Of a DNA stretch of 64,000 nucleotides, positions 1 to 11,096 are shown piece after piece (position 1 is the stretch's first letter; each line of letters begins with the position of its first letter). The position numbers and the translations under genes are program-made. The stretch covers positions 1,133,501 through 1,197,500 of the forward strand of contig JAXIVH010000038.1 of NCBI GenBank assembly GCA_036785325.1, given 5' to 3'. The stretch is from Urophycis tenuis (taxonomy: Eukaryota; Chordata; Actinopteri; Gadiformes; Phycidae). The notes under the pieces are model-generated. The model was given only the letters and a program-made list of their open reading frames with translations, was not told the DNA's origin and made no database searches.

Positions 1-2759
1 CACAAATTAATTAGCTTAGTATTTCAACGGCCCTTTGGTGAATATAGTCTTGCCATACGCCGTTGGAAAGCTTAGATTTCCCCGCTTATAATGAGCCCAT
101 CCCTGAGCAATTTGGTTGCTCACAGACAAATCTGCGTCAGGTTGACTGAAGTCTACACAGCAGCTAAAGACATACCTTCAACGTTTCAATTAACATCAAT
201 CTTTCCTTACAGAACACAAATTAATTAGCTTAGTATTTAAACGACCCATGAGTCAATATAGTCTTGCCATACGCCGTTGGGAAGCTTAGATTTCCCCGCT
301 TAAAATGAGCCCATCCCCGAGCAATTTGGTTGCTCACAGACAAAACTGTGTCAGGTTGAGTGAAGTCTACCCAGCAGCTAAAAACATACCTTCAACGTTT
401 CAATTAACATCAATCTTTCCTTACAGAACACTAATTAATTAGCTTAGTATTTCAACGACCCATGAGTCGATATAGTCTTGCCATACGCCGTTGGAAAGCT
501 TAGATTTCCCCGCTTAAAATGAGCCCATCCGCGAGCAGTCTGGTTGATCACAGACTAAACTGCGTCAGGTTGAATGAAGTCTACCCAGCAGCTAAAAACA
601 TACCTTTAACGTTTCAATTAACATAAATCTTTCCTTACAGAACACAAATTAATTAGCTTAGTATTTCAACGGCCCTTTGGTGAATATAGTCTTGCCATAC
701 GCCGTTGGAAAGCTTAGATTTCCCCGCTTATAATGAGCCCATCCCTGAGCAATTTGGTTGCTCACAGACAAATCTGCGTCAGGTTGACTGAAGTCTACAC
801 AGCAGCTAAAGACATACCTTCAACGTTTCAATTAACATCAATCTTTCCTTACAGAACACAAATTAATTAGCTTAGTATTTAGACGACCCATGAGTCAATA
901 TAGTCTTGCCATACGCCGTTGGAAAGCTTAGATTTCCCCGCTTAAAATGAGCCCATCCGCGAGCAGTCTGGTTGATCACAGACTAAACTGCGTCAGGTTG
1001 ACTGAAGTCTACCCAGCAGCTAAAAACATACCTTCAACGTTTCAATTAACATCAATCTTTCCTTACAGAACACTAATTAATTAGCTTAGTATTTCAACGA
1101 CCCATGAGTCAATATAGTCTTGCCATACGCCGTTGGAAAGCTTAGATTTCCCCGCTTAAAATGAGCCCATCCGCGAGCAGTCTGGTTGATCACAGACTAA
1201 ACTGCGTCAGGTTGAATGAAGTCTACCCAGCAGCTAAAAACATACCTTTAACGTTTCAATTAACATCAATCTTTCCTTACAGAACACAAATTAATTAGCT
1301 TAGTATTTCAACGGCCCTTTGGTGAATATAGTCTTGCCATACGCCGTTGGAAAGCTTAGATTTCCCCGCTTATAATGAGCCCATCCCTGAGCAATTTGGT
1401 TGCTCACAGACAAATCTGCGTCAGGTTGACTGAAGTCTACACAGCAGCTAAAGACATACCTTCAACGTTTCAATTAACATCAATCTTTCCTTACAGAACA
1501 CAAATTAATTAGCTTAGTATTTAAACGACCCATGAGTCAATATAGTCTTGCCATACGCCGTTGGGAAGCTTAGATTTCCCCGCTTAAAATGAGCCCATCC
1601 CCGAGCAATTTGGTTGCTCACAGACAAAACTGTGTCAGGTTGAGTGAAGTCTACCCAGCAGCTAAAAACATACCTTCAACGTTTCAATTAACATCAATCT
1701 TTCCTTACAGAACACTAATTAATTAGCTTAGTATTTCAACGACCCATGAGTCAATATAGTCTTGCCATACGCCGTTGGAAAGCTTAGATTTCCCCGCTTA
1801 AAATGAGCCCATCCGCGAGCAGTCTGGTTGATCACAGACTAAACTGCGTCAGGTTGAATGAAGTCTACCCAGCAGCTAAAAACATACCTTTAACGTTTCA
1901 ATTAACATCAATCTTTCCTTACAGAACACAAATTAATTAGCTTAGTATTTCAACGGCCCTTTGGTGAATATAGTCTTGCCATACGCCGTTGGAAAGCTTA
2001 GATTTCCCCGCTTATAATGAGCCCATCCCTGAGCAATTTGGTTGCTCACAGACAAATCTGCGTCAGGTTGACTGAAGTCTACACAGCAGCTAAAGACATA
2101 CCTTCAACGTTTCAATTAACATCAATCTTTCCTTACAGAACACAAATTAATTAGCTTAGTATTTAAACGACCCATGAGTCAATATAGTCTTGCCATACGC
2201 CGTTGGAAAGCTTAGATTTCCCCGCTTAAAATGAGCCCATCCGCGAGCAGTCTGGTTGATCACAGACTAAACTGCGTCAGGTTGACTGAAGTCTACCCAG
2301 CAGCTAAAAACATACCTTCAACGTTTCAATTAACATCAATCTTTCCTTACAGAACACAAATTAATTAGCTTAGTATTTCAACGACCCATGAGTCGATATA
2401 GTCTTGCCATACGCCGTTGGAAAGCTTAGATTTCCCCGCTTAAAATGAGCCCATCCGCGAGCAGTCTGGTTGATCACAGACTAAACTGCGTCAGGTTGAC
2501 TGAAGTCTACCCAGCAGCTAAAAACATACCTTCAACGTTTCAATTAAGATCAATCTTTCAATAAAGAACAGAAATTAATTAGCTTAGTATTTCAACGACC
2601 CATGACTCAATATAATCTTGCCATACGCCGTTGGGAACCTTAGATTTCCCCGCTTAAAATGAGCCCATCCCTGAGCAATTTGGTTGCTCACAGACAAAAC
2701 TGCGTCAGGTTGTCTTAAGTCTACCCAGCAGCTAAAAACATACCTTCAACTTTTCAATT
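1..2759 (+). repeat. 214-bp satellite array, block 1 (13 monomers)
   Basis: Thirteen head-to-tail 214-bp monomers, the last cut 23 bases short by the first cassette. Phase landmarks CACAAATTAATTAGC fall at 1, 215, 429 and 643, giving the period directly. Each monomer carries CATACGCCGTTGGAAAGCTT (with a HindIII site), then GAGCCCATCC, GTCAGGTTGA and a pyrimidine-rich CTTTCCTTACAG end. Two subtypes alternate: one with CCCTTTGGTGAA and AGCAATTTGGTTGCT, the other with CCCATGAGTCAA and AGCAGTCTGGTTGATC. The pattern repeats every three monomers (1, 643, 1285, 1927) and more exactly every six (1 and 1285), so this is a higher-order repeat of 642/1,284 bp. No gene is visible. Confidence 0.96.
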
Positions 2760-2943
2760 CACGCGTTTTTTTTGTAATACGTGTAGCTATGATAAAGGAC
2801 ACATGTTTTGGCCTGTTTTATTATTCATAGTTGGCTTAACAGTAATAGAATATTATTATATGCTATAAGTGACCAGACGTCCGAGATCAAAACTGGGAGC
2901 ATAATCCCCGAGAAGGGGGAAAAAAAGGGTCAGCTATGTTTAA

Positions 2944-3017
2944 GTATATATATATATGTGTGTGTATATATGCGTGTGTGTGTGTGTATATATGCGCGTG
3001 TGTGTGTGTGTGTGTGT
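2944..3017 (+). repeat. TA/TG alternating microsatellite, cassette 1
   Basis: Alternating purine-pyrimidine tract of TA, TG and a little GC steps, 74 bp, the shortest of the 14 copies. On the minus strand it lies just inside the intron downstream of the exon donor. Confidence 0.95.
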
Positions 3018-3030
3018 TTTAATCATTTAC

Positions 3031-3534
3031 TTGGAACGGCATGATCCCACATCGCTGTGAAGGGATGGCGTTAACCAGGTGGGCGTGCAACCCCTCGAGA
3101 GAGTTGCTGCCTCACCGGCACTTGTACTTGTTCAGCCGGATGCAGTTCTTCACAACCACCTTCACAGAGACATACAGCTGTATGCCAGGGGGGTCATGTA
3201 ACACACAACCTATTGCAAGGTCCTCATTTATGCTGGTGTCATTTTGAAATGTTACCATATACAAGTTTGAATGGTTTTGACACACGATGACTGCAGAGAC
3301 AGCTGCAGGATGGCCCACGAAGCAGGACGGAGGGGGCCTGTGGCTGTGCGGGGAGGACCAGCGGTATGGGTGCTGCCGACACAGGGGGCGGGCGGGCCAC
3401 AGGCTGACGCAGCAGGAGGCCTCGGCTGGAGGCGGGTGGGCGCAGGAGGCTTCGGCCGGGTGGAGGACGACAACGCAGTGGGCTGAACGGGCCGGTTGGT
3501 GGGAGTCACAGGCTCTGGCTCATCAACAAATAAC
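3031..3534 (-). pseudogene. Exon-like fragment, copy 1 (stop-bearing, weak donor)
   Basis: A 504-bp GC-rich segment reading on the minus strand. It begins after a 3' splice acceptor (TTATATTTCCAG) and ends at CAA followed by a donor. One frame opens LFVDEPEPVTPTNRPV, then a Pro/Ser/Thr-rich linker, and stops after about 95 codons. A second frame carries the conserved-looking part: SINEDLAIGCVL, DPPGIQLY, NKYKC, then GSNSLEGLHAHL and NAIPSQRCGIMPFQ. The frame change inside the linker suggests a frameshift. From memory, the DP-GIQLY, CRRGS-SLE-HHL, IP, FQ pattern resembles a family of uncharacterised, multi-copy, probably transposon-linked fish proteins; this is inference. In this copy the Arg codon in CRRGS is TGA (3112-3114) and the donor is GTAAAT instead of GTAAGT. 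No intact gene flanks it. Confidence 0.6.
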
Positions 3535-3725
3535 CTGGAAATATAAAATACACACGTGATCAGTATTGATATTGATATCTTTTATAAGAACACTGTTCAT
3601 ACCGTTTACACTTTTTATACAACTGTTTATACAATGTCCATACTGTTTATTTATTAATGTTTATCACTGAAAAATAAAGGTGACTTGGTATGACTTGTGT
3701 GCTATTTTCTTTCCACAGCCAACAG

Positions 3726-5630
3726 AACACACATGAATCAGCTTATTATTTCGACGACCCATGGGCAAATATAGTCATGCCATACGTCGTTGGAAAGCTT
3801 AGATTTCCCCGTTTAAAATGAGCCCATCCCCGAGCAATTTGGTTGCTGACAGACAAATCTGCGTCAGGTTGACTGAAGTCTACACAGCAGCTAAAGACAT
3901 ACCTTCAACGTTTCAATTAACATCAATCTTTCCTTACAGAACACAAATTAATTAGCTTAGTATTTAAACGACCCATGAGTCAATATAGTCTTGCCATACG
4001 CCGTTGAAAAGCTTAGATTTCCCTGCTTAAAATGAGCCCATCCGCCAGCAGTCTGGTTGATCACAGACAAAACTGTGTCAGGTTGAGTGAAGTCTACCCA
4101 GCAGCTAAAAACATACCTTCAACGTTTCAATTAACATCAATCTTTCCTTACAGAACACAAATTAATTATCTTAGTATTTCAACGACCCATGAGTCAATAT
4201 AGTCTTGCCATACGCCGTTGGAAAGCGTAGATTTCCCCGCTTATAATGAGCCCATCCCCGAGCAATTTGGTTGATCACAGACTAAACTGCGTCAGGTTGA
4301 CTGAAGTCTACACAGCAGCTAAAGACATACCTTCAACGTTTCAATTAACATCAATCTTTCCTTACAGAACACAAATTAATTAGCTTAGTATTTCAACGAC
4401 CCATGAGTCAATATAGTCTTTCCATACGCCGTTGGAAAGCTTAGATTTCCCCGCTTAAAATGAGCCCATCCGCGAGCAGTCTGGTTGATCACAGACTAAA
4501 CTGCGTCAGGTTGAATGAAGTCTACCCAGCAGCTAAAAACATACCTTTAACGTTTATATTGACATCAATCTTTCCTTACAGAACACAAATTAATTAGCTT
4601 AGTATTTCAACGGGCCATTGGTGAATATAGTCTTGCCATACGCCGTTGAAAAGCTTAGATTTCCCCGCTTAAAATGAGCCCATCCGCGAGCAGTCTGGTT
4701 GATCACAGACTAAACTGCGTCAGGTTGACTGAAGTCTACCCAGCAGCTAAAAACATACCTTCAACGTTTCAATTAACATCAATCTTTCCTTACAGAACAC
4801 AAATTAATTAGCTTAGTATTTCAATAACCCATGAGTCAATATAGTCTTGCCATAGGCCGTTGGAAAGCTTAGATTTCCCCGCTTAAAATGAGCCCATCCG
4901 CGAGCAGTCTGGTTGATCACAGACTAAACTGCCTCAGGTTGAATGAAGTCTACCCAGCAGCTAAATACATACCTTTAACGTTTCAATTAACATAAATCTT
5001 TCCTTACAGAACACAAATTAATTAGCTTAGTATTTCAAAGGCCCTTTGGTGAATATAGTCTTGCCATACGCCGTTGAAAAGCTTAGATTTCCCCGCTTAT
5101 AATGAGCCCATCCCCAAGCAATTTGGTTGCTCAGAGACAAAACTGTGTCAGGTTGACTGAAGTCTACCCAGCAGCTAAAAACATACCTTCAACGTTTCAA
5201 TTAACATCAATCTTTCCTTACAGATCACAAATTAATTAGCTTAGTATTTCAACGACCAATGAGTCAATATAGTCTTGCCATACGCCGTTGGAAAGCTTAG
5301 ATTTCCCCGCTTAAAATGAGCCCATCCGCGAGCAGTCTGCTTGCTCACAGACAAAACTGCGTCAGGTTGACTGAAGTCTACCCAGCAGCTAAAAACATAC
5401 CTTCAACGTTTCAATTAAGATCAATCTTTCAATAAAGAACAGAAATTAATTAGCTTAGTATTTCAACGACCCATGACTCAATATAGTCTTGCCATACGCC
5501 GTTGGGAACCTTAGATTTCCCCGCTTAAAATGAGCCCATCCCCGAGCAATTTGGTTGCTCACAGACAAAACTGCGTCAGGTTGACTGAAGTCTACCCAGC
5601 AGCTAAAAACATACCTTCAACTTTTCAATT
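3726..5630 (+). repeat. 214-bp satellite array, block 2 (9 monomers)
   Basis: 1,905 bp, which is nine monomers minus 21 bases. The first monomer is the divergent cassette-adjacent type (CATACGTCGTTGG, CCCGTTTAAAATGAG) and the penultimate junction is the variant TTTCAATAAAGAACAG. One monomer reads CCATAGGCCG instead of CCATACGCCG, a variant that recurs in blocks 3, 6, 9 and 11. No gene. Confidence 0.95.
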
Positions 5631-5814
5631 CACGCGTTTTTTTTGTAACACGTGTAGCTATGATAAAGGACACATGTTTTGGCCTGTTTTATTATTCATA
5701 GTTGGCTTAACAGTAATAGAATATTATTATATGCTATAAGTGACCAGACGTCCGAGATCAAAACTGGGAGCATAATCCCCGAGAAGGGGGAAAAAAAGGG
5801 TCAGCTATGTTTAA

Positions 5815-5971
<157 letters not shown>

Positions 5972-5981
5972 AATCACTTAC

Positions 5982-6485
5982 TTGGAACGGCATGATCCCA
6001 TATCGCTGTGAAGGGATGGCGTTAACCAGGTGGGCGTGCAACCCCTCGAGAGAGTTGCTGCCTCGCCGGCACTTGTACTTGTTCAGCCGGATGCAGTTCT
6101 TCACAACCACCTTCACAGAGACATACAGCTGTATGCCAGGGGGGTCCTGTAACACAAAACCTATTGCAAGGTCCTCATTTATGCTGGTGTCATTTTGAAA
6201 TGTTACCATATACAAGTTTTAATGGTTTTGACACACGATGACTGCAGAGACAGCTGCAGGATGGCCCACGAAGCAGGACGGAGGGGGCCTGTGGCTGTGC
6301 GGGGAGGACCAGCGGTATGGGTGCTGCCGACACAGGGGGCGGGCGGGCCACAGGCTGATGCAGCAGGAGGCCTCGGCTGGAGGCGGGTGGGCGCAGGAGG
6401 CTTCGGCCGGGTGGAGGACGACAACGCAGTGGGCTGAACGGGCCGGTTGGTGGGAGTCACAGGCTCTGGCTCATCAACAAATAAC
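5982..6485 (-). pseudogene. Exon-like fragment, copy 2 (Arg codon intact, upstream TAA)
   Basis: The same 504-bp acceptor-to-donor segment as at 3031-3534. Here the Arg codon of CRRGS is intact (CGA) and the donor is consensus GTAAGT. A private change turns the Ser codon of CQNHSNLY into TAA (6219-6221), so the conserved-looking frame is open only for its last part. A second private change makes the Cys of AIGCVL a Phe. The frame break in the Pro-rich linker is as in all copies. Confidence 0.6.
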
Positions 6486-6676
6486 CTGGAAATATAAAAT
6501 ACACACGTGATCAGTATTGATATTGATATCTTTTATAAGAACACTGTTCATACCGTTTACACTTTTTATACAACTGTTTATACAATGTCCATACTGTTTA
6601 TTTATTAATGTTTATCACTGAAAAATAAAGGTGACTTGGTATGACTTGTGTGCTATTTTCTTTCCACAGCCAACAG

Positions 6677-9600
6677 AACACACATGAATCAGCTTATTAT
6701 TTCGACGACCCATGGGCAAATATAGTCATGCCATACGTCGTTGGAAAGCTTAGATTTCCCCGTTTAAAATGAGCCAATCTCCGAGCAATTTGGTTGCTCA
6801 CAGACAAATCTGCGTCAGGTTGACTGAAGTCTACACAGCAGCTAAAGACATACCTTCAACGTTTCAATTAACATCAATCTTTCCTTACAGAACACAAATG
6901 AATTAGCTTAGTATTTCAACGACCCTTTAGTGAATATAGTCTTGCCATACGCCGTTGGAAAGCTTAGATTTCCCCGCTTAAAATGAGCCCATCCGCGAGC
7001 AGTCTGGTTGATCACAGACTAAACTGCGTCAGGTTGACTGAAGTCTACCCAGCAGCTAAAAACATACCTTCAACGTTTCAATTAACATCAATCTTTCCTT
7101 ACAGAACACAAATTAATTAGCTTAGTATTTCAACGGCCCTTTGGTGAATATAGTCTTGCCATACGCCGTTGGAAAGCTTAGATTTCCCCGCTTATAATGA
7201 GCCCATCCCTGAGCAATTTGGTTGCTCACAGACAAATCTGCGTCAGGTTGACTGAAGTCTACACAGCAGCTAAAGACATACCTTCAACGTTTCAATTAAC
7301 ATCAATCTTTCCTTACAGAACACAAATTAATTAGCTTAGTATTTAAACGACCCATGAGTCAATATAGTCTTGCCATACGCCGTTGGAAAGCTTAGATTTC
7401 CCCGCTTAAAATGAGCCCATCCGCGAGCAGTCTGGTTGATCACAGACTAAACTGCGTCAGGTTGACTGAAGTCTACCCAGCAGCTAAAAACATACCTTCA
7501 ACGTTTCAATTAACATCAATCTTTCCTTACAGAACACAAATTAATTAGCTTAGTATTTCAACGACCCATGAGTCGATATAGTCTTGCCATACGCCGTTGG
7601 AAAGCTTAGATTTCCCCGCTTAAAATGAGCCCATCCGCGAGCAGTCTGGTTGATCACAGACTAAACTGCGTCAGGTTGACTGAAGTCTACCCAGCAGCTA
7701 AAAACATACCTTCAACGTTTCAATTAACATCAATCTTTCCTTACAGAACACAAATTAATTAGCTTAGTATTTCAACGACCCTTTAGTGAATATAGTCTTG
7801 CCATACGCCGTTGGAAAGCTTAGATTTCCCCGCTTATAATGAGCCCATCCCCGAGCAATTTGGTTGCTCACAGACTAAACTGCGTCAGGTTGACTGAAGT
7901 CTACCCAGCAGCTAAAAACATACCTTCAACGTTTCAATTAACATCAATCTTTCCTTACAGAACACAAATTAATTAGCTTAGTATTTCAACGACCCATGAG
8001 TCAATATAGTCTTGCCATACGCCGTTGGAAAGCTTAGATTTCCCCGCTTAAAATGAGCCCATCCGCGAGCAGTCTGGTTGATCACAGACTAAACTGCGTC
8101 AGGTTGAATGAAGTCTACCCAGCAGCCAAAAACATACCTTCAACGTTTCAATTAACATCAATCTTTCCTTACAGAACACAAATTAATTAGCTTAGTATTT
8201 CAACGGCCCTTTGGTGAATATAGTCTTACCATACGCCGTTGAAAAGCTTAGATTTCCCTGCTTAAAATGAGCCCATCCGCCAGCAGTCTGGTTGATCACA
8301 GACTAAACTGTGTCAGGTTGACTGAAATCTACCCAGCAGCTAAAAACATACCTTCAACGTTTCAATTAACATCAATCTTTCCTTACAGAACACAAATTAA
8401 TTAGCTTAGTATTTCAACGACCCTTTGGTGAATATAGTCTTGCCATACGCCGTTGGAAAGCTTAGATTTCCCCGCTTATAATGAGCCCATCCCCGAGCAA
8501 TTTGGTTGCTCACAGACAAAACTGTGTCAGGTTGAGTGAAGTCTACCCAGCAGCTAAAAACATACCTTCAACGTTTCAATTAACATCAATCTTTCCTTAC
8601 AGAACACAAATTAATTAGCTTAGTATTTCAACGACCCATGAGTCAATATAGTCTTGCCATACGCCGTTGGAAAGCTTAGATTTCCCCGCTTAAAATGAGC
8701 CCATCCGCGAGCAGTCTGGTTGATCACAGACTAAACTGCGTCAGGTTGAATGAAGTCTACCCAGCAGCTAAAAACATACCTTTAACGTTTCAATTAACAT
8801 CAATCTTTCCTTACAGAACACAAATTAATTAGCTTAGTATTTCAACGGCCCTTTGGTGAATATAGTCTTGCCATACGCCGTTGGAAAGCTTAGATTTCCC
8901 CGCTTATAATGAGCCCATCCCCGAGCAATTTGGTTGCTGACAGACAAATCTGCGTCAGGTTGACTGAAGTCTACACAGCAGCTAAAGACATACCTTCAAC
9001 GTTTCAATTAACATCAATCTTTCCTTACAGAACACAAATTAATTAGCTTAGTATTTCAACGACCCATGAGTCAATATAGTCTTTCCATACGCCGTTGGAA
9101 AGCTTAGATTTCCCCGCTTAAAATGAGCCCATCCGCGAACAGTCTGGTTGATCACAGACTAAACTGCGTCAGGTTGACTGAAGTCTACCCAGCAGCTAAA
9201 AACATACCTTCAACGTTTCAATTAACATCAATCTTTCCTTACAGAACACAAATTAATTAGCTTAGTATTTCAATGACCCATGAGTCAATATAGTCTTGCC
9301 ATAGGCCGTTGGAAAGCTTAGATTTCCCCGCTTAAAATGAGCCCATCCGCGAGCAGTCTGGTTGATCACAGACTAAACTGCGTCAGGTTGAATGAAGTCT
9401 ACCCAGCAGCTAAAAACATACCTTTAACGTTTCAATTAACCTCAATCTTTCCTTACAGAACACAAATTAATTAGCTTAGTATTTCAAAGGCCCTTTGGTG
9501 AATATAGTCTTGCCATACGCCGTTGAAAAGCTTAGATTTCCCCGCTTAAAATGAGCCCATCCCCAAGCAATTTGGTTGCTCAGAGACAAAACTGTGTCAG

Positions 9601-10079
9601 GTTGACTGAAGTCTACCCAGCAGCTAAAAACATACCTTCAACGTTTCAATTAACATCAGTCTTTCCTTACAGATCACAAATTAATTAGCTTAGTATTTCA
9701 ACGACCAATGAGTCAATATAGTCTTGCCATACGCCGTTGGAAAGCTTAGATTTCCCCGCTTAAAATGAGCCCATCCGCGAGCAGTCTGCTTGCTCACAGA
9801 CAAAACTGCGTCAGGTTGACTGAAGTCTACCCAGCAGCTAAAAACATACCTTCAACGTTTCAATTAAGATCAATCTTTCAATAAAGAACAGAAATTAATT
9901 AGCTTAGTATTTCAACGACCCATGACTCAATATAGTCTTGCCATACGCCGTTGGGAACCTTAGATTTCCCCGCTTAAAATGAGCCCATCCCCGAGCAATT
10001 TGGTTGCTCACAGACAAAACTGCGTCAGGTTCACTGAAGTCTACCCAGCAGCTAAAAACATACCTTCAACTTTCCAATT
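6677..10079 (+). repeat. 214-bp satellite array, block 3 (16 monomers)
   Basis: 3,403 bp, sixteen monomers minus 21 bases, with no other net indel. Both subtypes and chimaeras between them are present. Runs of monomers from about 7,107 to 7,740 repeat the order seen in block 1 near 1,927-2,560. No gene. Confidence 0.95.
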
Positions 10080-10262
10080 CACGCGTTTATTTGTAACACG
10101 TGTAGCTATGATAAAGGACACATGTTTTGGCCTGTTTTATTATTCATAGTTGGCTTAACAGTAATAGAATATTATTATATGCTATAAGTGACCAGACGTC
10201 CGAGATCAAAACTGGGAGCATAATCCCCGAGAAGGGGGAAAAAAAGGGTCAGCTATGTTTAA

Positions 10263-10326
10263 GTATATATATATATGTGTGTGTATATATAAGTGTGTGT
10301 GTGTGTGTGTATATATGCGCGCGCGC

Positions 10327-10388
<62 letters not shown>
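10263..10388 (+). repeat. TA/TG/GC microsatellite, cassette 3
   Basis: 126-bp alternating purine-pyrimidine tract with about five GC steps at 10317-10329 and a long pure TG tail. Confidence 0.95.
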
Positions 10389-10391
<3 letters not shown>

Positions 10392-10401
10392 AATCACTTA
10401 C

Positions 10402-10905
10402 TTGGAACGGCATGATCCCATATCGCTGTGAAGGGATGGCGTTAACCAGGTGGGCGTGCAACCCCTCGAGAGAGTTGCTGCCTCGCCGGCACTTGTACTT
10501 GTTCAGCCGGATGCAGTTCTTCACAACCACCTTCACAGAGACATACAGCCGTATGCCAGGGGGGTCCTGTAACACACAACCTATTGCAAGGTCCTCATTT
10601 ATGCTGGTGTCATTTTGAAATGTTACCATATACAAGTTTGAATGGTTTTGACACACGATGACTGCAGAGACAGCTGCAGGATGGCCCACGAAGCAGGACG
10701 GAGGGGGCCTGTGGCTGTGCGGGGAGGACCAGCGGTATGGGTGCTGCCGACACAGGGGGCGGGCGGGCCACAGGCTGATGCAGCAGGAGGCCTCGGCTGG
10801 AGGCGGGTGGGCGCAGGAGGCTTCGGCCGGGTGGAGGACGACAACGCAGTGGGCTGAACGGGCCGGTTGGTGGGAGTCACAGGCTCTGGCTCATCAACAA
10901 ATAAC
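10402..10905 (-). pseudogene. Exon-like fragment, copy 3 (conserved frame open)
   Basis: One of only three copies in which the conserved-looking frame has no stop from near the exon start, through SINEDLAIGCVL, the CRRGSNSLEG motif and FQ, to the consensus donor. It has a private Gln-to-Arg change (DPPGIRLY) and Tyr at the Cys of SQRCG. The frame still does not continue the LFVDEPEPV frame at the exon start: frames switch within the Pro-rich linker, so I call it a pseudogene fragment. Whether it is spliced into anything cannot be seen. Confidence 0.6.
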
Positions 10906-11096
10906 CTGGAAATATAAAATACACACGTGATCAGTATTGATATTGATATCTTTTATAAGAACACTGTTCATACCGTTTACACTTTTTATACAACTGTTTA
11001 TACAATGTCCATACTGTTTATTTATTAATGTTTATCACTGAAAAATAAAGGTGACTTGGTATGACTTGTGTGCTATTTTCTTTCCACAGCCAACAG

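Larger units (their letters stand above)
2760..3725. repeat. Exon-bearing cassette 1 inserted in satellite
   Basis: A 966-bp non-satellite segment. The left edge follows TTTCAATT of a monomer and the right edge precedes AACACAC of the next, so it replaces the 21 bases that normally join them. In order: AT-rich arm, TA/TG microsatellite (2944-3017), minus-strand exon-like segment (3031-3534), AT-rich arm with AATAAA at 3673-3678 followed by a GT-rich stretch, and a pyrimidine-rich end TTTCTTTCCACAG. No target-site duplication or terminal inverted repeat is visible. Flanking monomers are divergent and travel with it: the one before has TTTCAATAAAGAACAG and the one after has GACCCATGGGCAAATATAG. 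Confidence 0.93.
10080..11096. repeat. Exon-bearing cassette 3
   Basis: 1,017 bp at the same monomer phase. The left edge is slightly variant (TTTCCAATTCACGCGTTTATTTG, shorter T run). Otherwise like cassette 2, including its exon variants. Confidence 0.93.

Noticed and set aside
1..2759. CRISPR array.
   Set aside because: Whole 214-bp monomers repeat with no unique spacers, and nothing else is prokaryotic.
2760..3725. Cassette as an intact transposon.
   Set aside because: No terminal inverted repeats, target-site duplication or transposase frame; all copies share one site, so they spread by array amplification, not by transposition.
5530..5739. Plus-strand frames of about 69 codons starting MSPS in the monomer before cassettes, and 68-codon frames starting MIPHRCEG inside cassettes.
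   Set aside because: The first is satellite read into the cassette arm; the second is the antisense shadow of the minus-strand exon. Neither has support as a gene.
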